A stretch of 12,413 bases of DNA from Betaproteobacteria bacterium. GTDB taxonomy: Bacteria > Pseudomonadota > Gammaproteobacteria > Burkholderiales > SG8-41. How positions within the stretch are numbered: the first letter of the stretch is position 1; the number at the start of each line of letters is the position of its first letter. Where the stretch lies: assembly GCA_025356695.1 (NCBI GenBank), contig JANXSE010000245.1, positions 1 through 12,413 on the forward strand, in the 5' to 3' direction. This document shows, piece after piece, positions 1 through 7,067 of this stretch. The position numbers and the translations under genes are program-made. Under the pieces are notes generated by a model, which saw only the letters and a list, made by a program, of their open reading frames with translations, was not told the origin of the DNA and searched no databases.

Positions 1-525
1 AAGGCCAATCAGGGCAAGCTCACCTATGCCAGTTCCGGCGTGGGTGTGACCATGCACATGACGATGGAAGAACTCGCGCAGCGCGCCGGCATTAAACTGG
101 TACACGTGCCGATCCGGGTTTCCGGCGACATGCTGAACGCGCTGATCGGTGGCCACATCGACGTGTCGGCGAGCTCGGTGCACTGGGCGCCGCTGGTGGA
201 TAGCGGCAAGATCCGCGTGCTGGGCATCTTCGGTTCCAATCGCCTCAAGCGCTGGCCCGATATTCCAACCTCGAAAGAGCAGGGCTACGACGTCAACGCC
301 AGCAGTTCATACGGCATCGGCGGCCCCAAAGGCATGGACCCGAAGGTGGTGAAGATCCTGCACGACGCCTTCCGCAAGGCGCTTGACGATCCGGAGTTTC
401 TGAAGACGGTCGAGCGATACGACCTTGTGCTGAGTTACCTCAACACCGCCGACTATACGAAGTGGGCGCGCGAACAGTACGCAGCGGAGAAACTCGTCGT
501 CGAGAAATTCGGCCTCAAGCAGTAG
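1..525 (+). CDS. Bug/TTT-family tricarboxylate-type periplasmic binding protein, C-terminal part (5' end outside window)
   Basis: The reading frame is open from base 1 to a TAG at 523-525, giving the last 174 residues of a protein whose start lies upstream. It begins inside the family-typical block KANQGKLTYASSG, which precedes the second ligand-binding half of Bug proteins. The segments HVPIRVSGDMLNALIGGHID (near residue 34) and SGKIRVLGIFGSNRLKRWPD match the usual 'VPYKG...D...GH.D' and 'GK.R.LAV....R...PDVPT' blocks. Family knowledge: these are extracytoplasmic solute receptors that bind carboxylates and pass them to TctAB-type secondary transporters. The usual VPYKG is VPIRV here, so the ligand pocket may differ. 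The gene converges on the next Bug gene with an 18-nt gap. The ligand cannot be deduced. Confidence 0.93.
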   Translation, partial: KANQGKLTYASSGVGVTMHMTMEELAQRAGIKLVHVPIRVSGDMLNALIGGHIDVSASSVHWAPLVDSGKIRVLGIFGSNRLKRWPDIPTSKEQGYDVNASSSYGIGGPKGMDPKVVKILHDAFRKALDDPEFLKTVERYDLVLSYLNTADYTKWAREQYAAEKLVVEKFGLKQ

Positions 526-539
526 GCGGCGCTCGCCGC
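526..539. terminator. short GC hairpin between convergent Bug genes
   Basis: GCGGC (526-530) can pair with GCCGC (535-539) over a GCTC loop, filling nearly all of the 18-nt gap between two converging stop codons. There is no T-run on either side, so it is not a classic intrinsic terminator. A role in ending transcription from both sides is an inference from position only. Confidence 0.3.
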
Positions 540-543
540 GGCT

Positions 544-1503
544 TCATTCCACCTTGATGTTGCCGGCCTTCACCACCTTCGACCATTTCGCAATCTCCTC
601 ACCGATAAAGCGCGAAAATTCCTCGGGCGTGGAGGATGCCGGTTCCATGCCGTCGGCGCGCAAGCGTGACGCAATATCCGGGTGCTGCGCATAGCGCGTG
701 ATCGATTGGTTGAGGCGGTTGATGATCTCCTTCGGCGTGCCGGCCGGCGCCCACATTGCGAACCACGTCGTCGTCGAGTAACCGGGCACCGCCTCGCCAA
801 TCGCCGGCAACTCCGGCATCACCTGCGAACGTTGTTCGGTGGTGACACCGATGCCGCGCAGGCGTCCGGCCTTGATCTGCTGAATGATCGCCAGCGGCGA
901 ACTCATCAGAAACTGGATGTGGCCGCCCATCAGATCGGCGATCGCCGGCGTGTCGCCCTTGTAGGGCACGTGCACCGCCTCGGTCTTCGTCATCTGCAAC
1001 AGCAATTCGGTGGCGAGCTGCGGCACGCTGCCGGTGCCCGACGAGCCGAAGGTCATGCCGCGCGGTTTTGCGCGCAGCAGTTCGATGAACTCTTTGAGGT
1101 TGTTCGCCTTCACCGACGGATTTGCCGCCAGCATCAGCGGGCCGGTGGTGATCAGCCCGATGGGTGCAATGCCGCCGACCGGATCGTAGGGCAGGTTATA
1201 GAGCGCGGCACTCGACGCGTAGGTCGAGGCACAGACGATGAGCGTGAGGCCGTCGGGTGCGGCGCGCGCGACGATCTCGGCGCCGACCGTGCCGCCGGCG
1301 CCGCCGCGGTTATCGACAACGAACTGCTGGCCGTATTCCTCGGCCAGCCGCGGCGCCAGCAGGCGCGCGACCACATCGGTATTGCCGCCCGGCGGAAACG
1401 GCACGACGATGCGCACCGGTTTGTTCGGCCAGGTGGTTTGCGCCCACGCGGCAGGCAGTACCACTGCGAGCAACAATATCAGTACGGTTCTTTTGATCGT
1501 CAT
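544..1503 (-). CDS. Bug/TTT-family periplasmic solute-binding protein
   Basis: This complete 319-residue protein has the usual length for the family. Residues 1-21 are a signal peptide (basic MTIKR, hydrophobic LILLLAVVLP, AWA cleavage before Q22), so it acts in the periplasm. The Bug signature follows: WPNKPVRIVVPFPPGGNTD (25-43), VVDNRGGAGG (62-71) and ARAAPDG (79-85). Further on come VPYKGDTPAIADLMGGHIQF and a 'GRLRGIGV' block. I chose the ATG at 1503 because a GGGAGG ribosome-binding site lies 7 nt upstream and the signal peptide then starts normally; an upstream GTG at 1527 would add eight unlikely residues. No tctA/tctB genes are adjacent, so it is an orphan receptor here. It should bind a carboxylic acid, identity unknown. 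Confidence 0.95.
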   Translation of the reverse strand: MTIKRTVLILLLAVVLPAAWAQTTWPNKPVRIVVPFPPGGNTDVVARLLAPRLAEEYGQQFVVDNRGGAGGTVGAEIVARAAPDGLTLIVCASTYASSAALYNLPYDPVGGIAPIGLITTGPLMLAANPSVKANNLKEFIELLRAKPRGMTFGSSGTGSVPQLATELLLQMTKTEAVHVPYKGDTPAIADLMGGHIQFLMSSPLAIIQQIKAGRLRGIGVTTEQRSQVMPELPAIGEAVPGYSTTTWFAMWAPAGTPKEIINRLNQSITRYAQHPDIASRLRADGMEPASSTPEEFSRFIGEEIAKWSKVVKAGNIKVE

Positions 1504-1510
1504 GGTGCCC

Positions 1511-1516
1511 CCTCCC
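1511..1516 (-). promoter_or_regulatory. ribosome-binding site of the 544-1503 Bug gene
   Basis: The minus strand reads GGGAGG here, 7 nt before the ATG at 1503. This site decides the start in favour of 1503 over the in-frame upstream GTG at 1527. Confidence 0.7.
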
Positions 1517-1589
1517 TTGGTTGCCACGCGAATGCTGCGAGCGGCAGGATAGCATGGTGGAATTTGTAATTCGTAGCGGCAGTTTCAGA

Positions 1590-1687
1590 AGGTCCCTTCC
1601 CCCCTTGTGGGAGAAGGCGCTCGCGCCCCCGATCGCTACGCGAACGCCGTGTCGCGATTGCTTCCTCCTCACGGGGGGAGGGAGAAA
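1590..1687. repeat. two degenerate C/G-run palindromes
   Basis: At 1590-1617 AGGTCCCTTCCCCCC is followed by GGGAGAAGG, and at 1661-1687 CTTCCTCC is followed by GGGGGGAGGGA. Both resemble the dispersed palindrome seen intact at 4751-4781 and 8697-8727, but with eroded arms. They are members of the same intergenic repeat family and not part of a gene. Confidence 0.65.
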
Positions 1688-1705
1688 ACCAAACTCCCGC
1701 AGCTT

Positions 1706-1763
1706 GTAGGGTGCGCATTGCGCACCAAATACGGCCGTAACGCGTGCGCCATGCGCACCCTAC
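1706..1763. repeat. inverted repeat, GTAGGGTGCGC type
   Basis: The left arm (1706-1725) and the reverse complement of the right arm (1744-1763) agree at 19 of 20 positions, with an 18-nt spacer; the outer ends are GTAGGGTGCGC and GCGCACCCTAC. Repeats of this look are common between genes in many proteobacteria. The element could fold into a long cruciform or RNA hairpin. It lies about 110 nt before the dehydrogenase start and has no evident gene. Confidence 0.8.
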
Positions 1764-1861
1764 CGTCGACTCGGTTTTACTGCGGCGTCAGACGGTGGTA
1801 CGCATCGACGATCAAACGCTCGCGCCGCGTGCTAGCATTCCGCCACGCAAAAAATTCCCAC

Positions 1862-1867
1862 AGGAGA
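1862..1867 (+). promoter_or_regulatory. ribosome-binding site of the dehydrogenase gene
   Basis: AGGAGA lies 8 nt before the ATG at 1876 and fixes the start there. The longer open frame reaching back to 1744 runs into the inverted repeat and adds no family-like residues. Confidence 0.75.
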
Positions 1868-1875
1868 GAGCGCAA

Positions 1876-2799
1876 ATGAAAGCAGCATTTTTCACCAAAC
1901 ACGGCGGCCCCGAAGAACTGCAATACGGCGAATACAAAGACCCCGTCGCGGGCCCGGGCCAGGTGCTGGTCGACGTGCACGCGGCGAGTGTGAACGGCGC
2001 CGACTGGCGTGTGGTTGCCGGTTCATACGGCCCGGTGGCGTTTTTGCCGTACAGCCCGGGCCGTGATTTCTCCGGTGTGGTGTCGGCGCTCGGCGAAGGC
2101 GTCAAGGATTTCAAGATCGGCGATGAAGTGTTCGGCGTCTGCGATGTCGGCATCGAAGCGGCCTATGCCGAGAAAGTTGCGATCCGCGAAGCCATCATCG
2201 CGAAGAAACCTGCAAAGCTCACGCACATCGAAACCGCCGCCGTGGCGCTGATCGGCCTGACCGCACTGGTGTCGGTTGAAGACACGCTGCAGCTCAAAAA
2301 AGGCGAGACCCTACTGGTGCAGGGCGGTGCCGGCGGCGTGGCAAGTTTTGCGATCCAGATTGCGAAACATATCGGCGCGCGAGTGATTACCACGGCGAGT
2401 GCCGTCAACCACGCCTATCTGAAAACGCTGGGTCCCGACCAGATCATCGATTACAACAAGGAAGATTTCACCAAGGTGGTGTCGAACATTGACGCGGTGT
2501 TCGACACCGTCGGCGGTGATGTCGCCACGCACGCCTATGATGTGTTGAAACCCGGTGGCCGCGCTGCCTTCATCGCTTCGGGTGGGAACGCGCCGGCCAC
2601 CGCGCGCACTGACGTCAAGGGCCTGCGCCCGAAAGTCGGCCGCGACCGCGCGCATCTCGAACGCATCGTTGAGTTGATCAACAGCGGTGCGGTGAAGGTG
2701 CCGGAGATCACGGTGTTTCCGCTGGCCGACGCGGCGAAAGCCAATGCGGTGAGCAAGGGGCGGCATTTCCGCGGCAAGCTTGTGTTGAAAGTGCGTTAA
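1876..2799 (+). CDS. zinc-independent medium-chain dehydrogenase/reductase (quinone oxidoreductase-like, NADP-dependent)
   Basis: This 307-residue protein spans the whole length of zinc-free MDR enzymes. The GroES-like N-terminal domain (about 1-120) holds AASVNGADWRVVAGSYG (36-52) and SPGRDFSGVV (60-69); the position of the catalytic zinc GHE motif is GRD, and there is no structural four-cysteine zinc loop. The Rossmann domain carries LVQGGAGGVASFAIQIAK (147-164), the nucleotide-binding loop, and IDYNKEDF (191-198). Family knowledge: such proteins reduce quinones or alpha,beta-unsaturated carbonyls, often with NADPH. The end HFRGKLVLKV is typical. It stands alone on its strand, about 270 nt before the ThDP enzyme, separated by repeats. 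The exact substrate is unknown. Confidence 0.92.
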   Translation: MKAAFFTKHGGPEELQYGEYKDPVAGPGQVLVDVHAASVNGADWRVVAGSYGPVAFLPYSPGRDFSGVVSALGEGVKDFKIGDEVFGVCDVGIEAAYAEKVAIREAIIAKKPAKLTHIETAAVALIGLTALVSVEDTLQLKKGETLLVQGGAGGVASFAIQIAKHIGARVITTASAVNHAYLKTLGPDQIIDYNKEDFTKVVSNIDAVFDTVGGDVATHAYDVLKPGGRAAFIASGGNAPATARTDVKGLRPKVGRDRAHLERIVELINSGAVKVPEITVFPLADAAKANAVSKGRHFRGKLVLKVR

Positions 2800-2803
2800 C
2801 GAA

Positions 2804-2896
2804 TTTTCCTCCCCTACGCAGGGGAAGGGACCTGCTAAGACTGACCGCGGGTTTTATTCCCTCCCCTGCGCAGCGGGGGAGGGTTAGGGTGGGGGC
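2804..2896. repeat. composite palindromic repeat (left end truncated)
   Basis: A reverse-oriented unit (about 2806-2836, ending ACCTGCT) and a forward unit (about 2858-2896, ending GGGTGGGGGC) face each other around a short spacer. It has the same design as 2921-3028 and 8549-8740, but the outer GCCCCCATCC end on the left is missing. Each unit is a C-run/G-run hairpin. It sits 5 nt after the dehydrogenase stop and may act as a transcription barrier. Confidence 0.7.
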
Positions 2897-2920
2897 GAGA
2901 AGTTGCATGAGTGAATTCTT

Positions 2921-3028
2921 GCCCCCATCCTGTCCTTCCCCCGTAAACGGGGGCAGGGACCTGCTGATGCGGTTGACGGCAAAAATAAATTTCCCGCCCT
3001 GCAAAACGGAGAGGGTCAGGGTGGGGGC
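2921..3028. repeat. composite palindromic repeat with terminal inverted repeats (MITE-like)
   Basis: The 108-bp element begins GCCCCCATCCTG and ends CAGGGTGGGGGC, which are inverted copies with one mismatch over 12. Inside are two C/G-run hairpins whose AGCAGGT-type edges face inward. The flanks TTCTT and AAAGAAG extend the inverted symmetry; I see no clear target-site duplication. It ends 39 nt before the ThDP enzyme start, so it could influence its expression. Confidence 0.7.
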
Positions 3029-3067
3029 AAAGAAGTAATTGAGTCACACAGTAAACAGGAAACAACG

Positions 3068-4726
3068 ATGACAAAAAAATCCACCGGCGCGCGCGCCCTT
3101 GTCGATGCGCTGCTGCGCGAAAAAGTCGATCATGTCTTCGGCATTCCCGGCACGCAAAACCTCGCCATCCTCGACGAGTTGCGCGCCACGCCGCAGATCC
3201 GCTTCATCCTCACGCGTCACGAACAGGGCGCGGCCTTCATGGCTTACGGCTACGCGCGCGCCTCGGGTAAACCCGGTATCGTCACGGCGACCGAAGGGCC
3301 TGGTGTGACCAACCTTGCCACCGGTATCGCCGCCGCGCACCGCGGCAACGTGCCGGTGATCAGCATCTGCGGCGTGCAGGAAAGTGTCGTGCGCGAACGC
3401 GACTCGACGCAGGATATGGATCAGGTCACTTTCATGAAGCCGCTGACGAAGTGGGCCTACAGCATTCCAAACGTCGGCAAGGTGCAGGAACTGGTGCGCA
3501 AGGCCTTTCGTGTCGCGCTGACCGAACCGCAGGGGCCGACGCACATCGAAGCCTCGAGCGAAATCCTGCTCGAAGAAACCGCCGTCGAAGACATCGCGCC
3601 GGAAAACTATCGCAACAGCGTGCTGCCGACCTGCGATGCTGCACAGCTCGACGCCGTGTTTGCGTTATTGAAAGCCGCGAAGCAACCGGTGTTCGTTGTT
3701 GGCCACGGACTCATCCGCGAAAACGCCACCGCTGCCATGGCGAAACTCGCCGAGCAGACCGGCATCCCGGTCGGCGCACTGCAGTATTCACCCGATGCCT
3801 TTCCGACGTCGCACGCGCTGGCCCTCGGGCCACTCGGCCGCAGCGGTTTCGGCAGCGCCAACCGCATCGTGCCCAAGGCCGATCTCATCATCGCTATCGG
3901 TGCGCACATCGATACTTTCTCGACCACGCACAAGTACGGCATCTTCAGCGAGAAGGCCAAACTCGTGCACCACAGCAGCGCGCCCGGCCAGATCGGCATC
4001 GTTTTCCCGGTGGATGTCGCCGTCACCGGTTCGACCGCGAGTTTCATCGCCGGCCTCAGCGAACGCGTCGCAAAGGCGAAGTTCACCCAATGCTGGGTCG
4101 ACGTTGCACAAGCGCGCGCCGAGTGGGAAGGCGAACTGCAGGGCATGGTCAAGCACAGCGCGGTGCCGATCCAGTCGCAGTTCGTTGCGCACATGATCCG
4201 CAAGGTGCTGCCGCAGAACGGCCTCTGCGTGGTCGATGCCGGCAACGGCGGCAAACATGTGCGCAGCTATTTCAAGAGCTGGGAGCCCGGCACCTTCATG
4301 TGCATCGACGACTGGGCGTCGGTCGGCGGTTCGTTCCCGATTGCGCTGGGCGCCAAACTCGCGCGGCCTGATCGTCCGGTGCTGTGTGCGTCGGGCGACA
4401 TGGGGGCGATGTGCAATATCGGTGAACTCGAAACAGCGATGCGCGAAAAAATTCCCGTCGTCTATGTCGTGTTCAACGATCAGGGCCTCGGCAACGAACG
4501 CGCGTTTCAAAACGAACACTACGGCGGGCGCTTCTTTGCGGTGGACTACAACAACCCCGATTTCGGCGCGCTTGCCAAAGTGTTCGGCGCGCACGGCGAA
4601 CACGTGACCCGGCCTGAAGAACTTGAAGGCGCCATTCAGCGCGCCTTCGCCAGCGGCAAGCCGGCGATCGTTGATGTGATGATCGATCAGAACACGCTGG
4701 CGCCGGTGGTTTACAGGCCGCAGTGA
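3068..4726 (+). CDS. thiamine diphosphate-dependent enzyme, acetolactate synthase/benzoylformate decarboxylase-like
   Basis: The 552-residue protein has the three-domain layout of POX-family ThDP enzymes. The N-terminal Pyr domain holds the cofactor-activating glutamate E52 in TRHEQGAAFMAYGYAR and the ATEGPGVTNL loop (74-83). A central Rossmann-like domain covers about 190-330 (PVFVVGHGLIRENA). The C-terminal PP domain has the Mg/ThDP motif beginning GDM at 443-445 and ending N470 in VVFNDQGLG. The third residue of the usual GDG is methionine, which the family tolerates. The start is backed by AGGAAA at 3057-3062. Family members decarboxylate or ligate 2-keto acids. No small regulatory subunit (ilvH-like) is adjacent, which argues against biosynthetic acetolactate synthase and for a catabolic decarboxylase or lyase. 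The substrate is not determinable. Confidence 0.9.
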   Translation: MTKKSTGARALVDALLREKVDHVFGIPGTQNLAILDELRATPQIRFILTRHEQGAAFMAYGYARASGKPGIVTATEGPGVTNLATGIAAAHRGNVPVISICGVQESVVRERDSTQDMDQVTFMKPLTKWAYSIPNVGKVQELVRKAFRVALTEPQGPTHIEASSEILLEETAVEDIAPENYRNSVLPTCDAAQLDAVFALLKAAKQPVFVVGHGLIRENATAAMAKLAEQTGIPVGALQYSPDAFPTSHALALGPLGRSGFGSANRIVPKADLIIAIGAHIDTFSTTHKYGIFSEKAKLVHHSSAPGQIGIVFPVDVAVTGSTASFIAGLSERVAKAKFTQCWVDVAQARAEWEGELQGMVKHSAVPIQSQFVAHMIRKVLPQNGLCVVDAGNGGKHVRSYFKSWEPGTFMCIDDWASVGGSFPIALGAKLARPDRPVLCASGDMGAMCNIGELETAMREKIPVVYVVFNDQGLGNERAFQNEHYGGRFFAVDYNNPDFGALAKVFGAHGEHVTRPEELEGAIQRAFASGKPAIVDVMIDQNTLAPVVYRPQ

Positions 4727-4750
4727 CATTTATTTCCGCTGCAGAAAATT

Positions 4751-4781
4751 AGCAGGTTCCTTCCCCCCTTGAGGGGGAAGG
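4751..4781. repeat. dispersed C/G-run palindrome
   Basis: CCTTCCCCC (4759-4767) pairs perfectly with GGGGGAAGG (4773-4781) over a 5-nt loop. The 31 bp are identical to 8697-8727. Located 25 nt after the ThDP enzyme stop, the hairpin could end or stabilise its transcript; there is no T-run. Confidence 0.8.
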
Positions 4782-4850
4782 AGTTACGCAGCAGGTTCGC
4801 AACCCGCAAGTGAAATTTCGGACGTTGCTTTTAAACTTTCGGAGGCCCGC

Positions 4851-5246
4851 ATGAAACGCACCGCCTATCAACCGCCCGACGTCTTCGTTCCCGCCGGAAA
4901 AACCTATTCGCACGGCGTCATCGTCGAAGCCGGGCGCACGCTCTACGTCGCCGGCCAGACTGCGCGCGACGAGCAGGGCCGCGTCGTCTGCAAGGGTGAC
5001 GCTGCAGGGCAAACGCGCCAGGTGCTCGAAAACATGAAGCGTGTGATCGAAGGCGCGGGCGGGCGTATGGAAGACGTTGCCAAGACCACCGTTTATCTCA
5101 CCGACATTAAATATCGAGACGCCGTCGGCCGTGTGCGTCAGGAGTTCTTCAAGGGCGAGGCGCCGGCCAACACGCTGCTGGTGATCAGCGCGCTGGCCGA
5201 TCCGGATTTTCTGGTGGAAATCGAAGCGATCGTGCCGCTGCCTTAA
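4851..5246 (+). CDS. RidA (YjgF/UK114) family protein without the canonical arginine
   Basis: The 131-residue protein is of normal RidA length and fold pattern: VIVEAGRTLYVAGQTARDEQ (24-43), QTRQVLENMKRVIEGAGG (54-71), VAKTTVYLTD (76-85), and the closing VEIEAIV (122-128). RidA enzymes deaminate reactive enamines/imines made by PLP enzymes, using an arginine in a P-A-R motif. Here the matching stretch is APANTLL, so the residue is N107. Family knowledge: several Rid subfamilies lack the arginine and do not have imine deaminase activity, so a different role is likely. GGAGG at 4841-4845, 5 nt before the ATG, fixes the start. It lies 124 nt after the ThDP gene and 18 nt before the HIT-like gene, with which it is probably cotranscribed. 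Confidence 0.93.
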   Translation: MKRTAYQPPDVFVPAGKTYSHGVIVEAGRTLYVAGQTARDEQGRVVCKGDAAGQTRQVLENMKRVIEGAGGRMEDVAKTTVYLTDIKYRDAVGRVRQEFFKGEAPANTLLVISALADPDFLVEIEAIVPLP

Positions 5247-5264
5247 TTTTTTACCGGACCGGAC

Positions 5265-5714
5265 ATGCAAACCGTCATTGAAGCGCAGCATTTCACCATC
5301 GTCGTTCCCGCCCGCCCGCATGTCTCTCGCGAGGACGGCGGGCACATGGTGATCAATCCGAAAGTCACGGTGCTCGATCGCACGCAGCTGACGCGCGAGC
5401 AGGCGGTCGAACTGGTGAAACTGACGATGGTTGCCGGTGCGGCGATGCAAACAGTGCTGCCGCGCCACGGCATCGACATCTGGCGCATCAACTATCAGGA
5501 CAACGGCAACTGGCGCACCGAACTGCACGTGCATCTCTACGGCCGCGCGAAGAGTTCGAAGCGGCAGCCCTATGGCCATTTTCTGTCGATCCCGCTGACC
5601 GCCGCGGCGTTCAAGCAGCAACCGGACCTCGAACCGCTGAGCGCAGAAGATGTGGCGGAACTGCGCGCGGAAATCGAGCGTCTGCTGGCGATAGACAAAT
5701 ACAAAAATTTCTAG
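5265..5714 (+). CDS. HIT-like superfamily protein (putative)
   Basis: The 149-residue protein has features of the histidine-triad fold: NPKVTVLDRTQLTREQAVEL (31-50, strand then helix), DIWRINYQDNGNW (71-83) and the core TELHVHLYGRA (85-95). HIT proteins use H-x-H-x-H to hydrolyse or transfer nucleotides; here the first histidine is E86, while H88 (nucleophile position) and H90 remain. The following QPYGHFLSIPL (101-111) is unusual for small Hint/Fhit proteins. The ribosome-binding site is weak, and the 18-nt gap to the RidA gene suggests translation after it on the same mRNA. Assignment rests on motif recognition alone; a mononucleotide hydrolase or a non-catalytic nucleotide binder are both possible. 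Confidence 0.65.
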   Translation: MQTVIEAQHFTIVVPARPHVSREDGGHMVINPKVTVLDRTQLTREQAVELVKLTMVAGAAMQTVLPRHGIDIWRINYQDNGNWRTELHVHLYGRAKSSKRQPYGHFLSIPLTAAAFKQQPDLEPLSAEDVAELRAEIERLLAIDKYKNF

Positions 5715-5730
5715 CGCGAAGCTGCGAACG

Positions 5731-5806
5731 CCCGTAGCCCGGAAGGAGCGCAGCGTATTCCGGGAAGCGGTTCGCCGGATTGCGCTTCGCTCATCCGCCC
5801 TACGGG
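5731..5806. repeat. long imperfect inverted repeat between convergent genes
   Basis: The element opens with CCCGTAGCCCGGA and closes with CATCCGCCCTACGGG. The two arms (5731-5763 and 5775-5806) are about three-quarters complementary, and inner parts contain the GCGCAGCG and GCGCTTCGC blocks. Repeats with this 'GTAGCCCGGA...GCGCTTCGCTCATCCG' look are widespread between genes of beta- and gammaproteobacteria. It lies between the ends of the HIT-like and Bug genes and may separate their transcripts. Confidence 0.75.
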
Positions 5807-5830
5807 TTTATTGTCGTGCAACGTAATTGC

Positions 5831-5868
5831 TCCCTCGCCCCGCTTGCGGGGGAGGGCAGGGGTGAGGG
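5831..5868. repeat. dispersed C/G-run palindrome (forward unit)
   Basis: TCCCTCGCCCCGCTTGCGGG continues into a G-rich arm with the GGCAGGGGTGAGGG tail. It matches the forward half of the composite repeats. It lies 6 nt beyond the stop of the minus-strand Bug gene and could form a hairpin in that transcript. Confidence 0.65.
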
Positions 5869-5873
5869 AAAGC

Positions 5874-6842
5874 CTACTCCGCCTTCGCCCCCGAAGACTT
5901 CACCACCGCCGCCCATTTGCTGATTTCACGAGGCATCAGCTTGGTTAACTCATCGGGTGAACCCGCAAGAACATCAACCCCCATCTCGGCGAGACGGCGC
6001 GTGATCTCGGGCGTGTGCAGTGCCTTGCTGAAGCCTTCATGTATTTTCAGCACCACATCGCGCGGCATGCCAGCCGGGCCCATCAGCGCGTACCAGCCGC
6101 TCGACTCGAAACCCTTGATCGTTTCCGCCACGGTGGCAACGTTCGGCAATGCGGCGGCGCGTTTTGCGCCGCAGACGCCGATCGCGCGCAAACGCCCCGC
6201 CTGTATGAAAGGCAGTGCAGCCAGCAACGTGTTGACCTGAAACTGCACGTGTCCGGCAACGGTGTCGTTCAATGCCTGGCCCGCGCCTTTGTACGGAATG
6301 TTCAGCACGTCGATCTTCGCCGCCGAACGCAGCATCTCGACAGCGAGAAACGCCGAGTTGCCGCCGGCGGTGCCGGCGGTGAGCTGGCCCGGGCGCGCTT
6401 TCGCCAGTGCGATGAACTCCGGCACGTTCTTCACCGGCAGCGAGGGGTGCACCACCAGCACGGTCTGCGTCAGCGCGAGCTGGCTGATCATGCTGAAGTC
6501 CTTGATCGGATCGAACGGCAGTTTCGCAAACAGGCTCGGATTGATCGCGTGCGGCGTCGTCGCGATCAGCACGGTGTAACCGTCGGGCGCCGCGCGCGCC
6601 ACCAGTTCGGTGCCGATATTGGTGAAGGCGCCGCCGCGGTTATCGACGATTGCGCTCTGTCCGAAAATCTCGGTCAGCTTCGGGCTCAGGAGCCGCGCCA
6701 GAATATCGGTGCCACCGCCCGGCACCGCCGGCACGATGATGCGGATCGGCTTCGCCGGAAAGGGTTGCGCGAACGCGGTTGTGGAAAGCGCCAGCACGGC
6801 GGCGCAGACGAGATGGGGGAGGATGCGGGAGAGTTTTTTCAT
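5874..6842 (-). CDS. Bug/TTT-family periplasmic solute-binding protein
   Basis: This complete 322-residue receptor carries a signal peptide (MKKLSR, then LVCAAVLALSTTAFA, cleavage before Q26). Family blocks follow in order: FPAKPIRIIVPAVPGGGTD (28-46), IVDNRGGAFTNIG (65-77) and ARAAPDGYTVL (82-92). Later blocks are IPYKGAGQALNDTVAGHVQF and GRLRAIGVCGAKRAAALPNV. The glycine-rich loop reads RGGAFTN instead of the common RGGAGG, a small change beside the binding cleft. Like the copy at 544-1503 it lacks adjacent membrane subunits. It is convergent with the RidA/HIT-like genes, so any shared function would need separate promoters. The ligand is unknown, probably a carboxylate. Only a poor ribosome-binding site is visible, but the MKK start gives a normal signal peptide. 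Confidence 0.95.
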   Translation of the reverse strand: MKKLSRILPHLVCAAVLALSTTAFAQPFPAKPIRIIVPAVPGGGTDILARLLSPKLTEIFGQSAIVDNRGGAFTNIGTELVARAAPDGYTVLIATTPHAINPSLFAKLPFDPIKDFSMISQLALTQTVLVVHPSLPVKNVPEFIALAKARPGQLTAGTAGGNSAFLAVEMLRSAAKIDVLNIPYKGAGQALNDTVAGHVQFQVNTLLAALPFIQAGRLRAIGVCGAKRAAALPNVATVAETIKGFESSGWYALMGPAGMPRDVVLKIHEGFSKALHTPEITRRLAEMGVDVLAGSPDELTKLMPREISKWAAVVKSSGAKAE

Positions 6843-7067
6843 GGGCGGCAGTCTACCGCGAGTTTGTGACCGGTGTTTTACCCCAGGGTGGACCGTTTAC
6901 CGCGTTGAACGGGGGCCGGGCGAAACCCTCCTCGTCATGGGGGAATAGCGGCACCGGGCCGGCAAAGTGACCCGTGGAAGGTGCCCGGCTGCCGAAAGCG
7001 GTAATTTCCCCTTTTTATGAACCGCACGATTGCGCGATAATCCGGCATTCGCATCCTAGGCGTACCA

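Larger units (their letters stand above)
1504..1875. other. 372-nt intergenic region rich in inverted repeats
   Basis: No convincing gene is present here. The space between a divergently oriented Bug gene and the dehydrogenase holds degenerate C/G-run palindromes at 1590-1687 and a near-perfect 20-bp inverted repeat at 1706-1763. It must also hold the start signals of both flanking genes, but I could not identify a convincing -35/-10 pair by eye. Confidence 0.6.

Noticed and set aside
682..1569. Long plus-strand open frame (295 codons) across the first complete Bug gene
   Set aside because: It is the antisense shadow of 544-1503: rich in R/H/Q, without domain-like segments, while the minus strand has a signal peptide and the full family signature.
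1744..1875. Upstream extension of the dehydrogenase to the ATG at 1744
   Set aside because: It begins in an inverted repeat arm, lacks family-like residues, and a good ribosome-binding site precedes the ATG at 1876.
3788..4729. 313-codon minus-strand frame inside the ThDP enzyme gene
   Set aside because: The opposite strand encodes a clear ThDP enzyme with intact motifs; this frame has the arginine/histidine-rich composition of GC-rich antisense frames.
4749..5621. 290-codon minus-strand frame over the RidA and HIT-like genes
   Set aside because: It covers two well-supported plus-strand genes and runs through a palindromic repeat; no recognisable protein features.
6015..6869. 284-codon plus-strand frame over the third Bug gene
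   Set aside because: Antisense of an unmistakable receptor gene with signal peptide and conserved blocks.
7012..7041. Promoter before the HD-domain gene (GATAAT at 7036-7041)
   Set aside because: The -10-like hexamer is plausible, but there is no acceptable -35 at the right distance.
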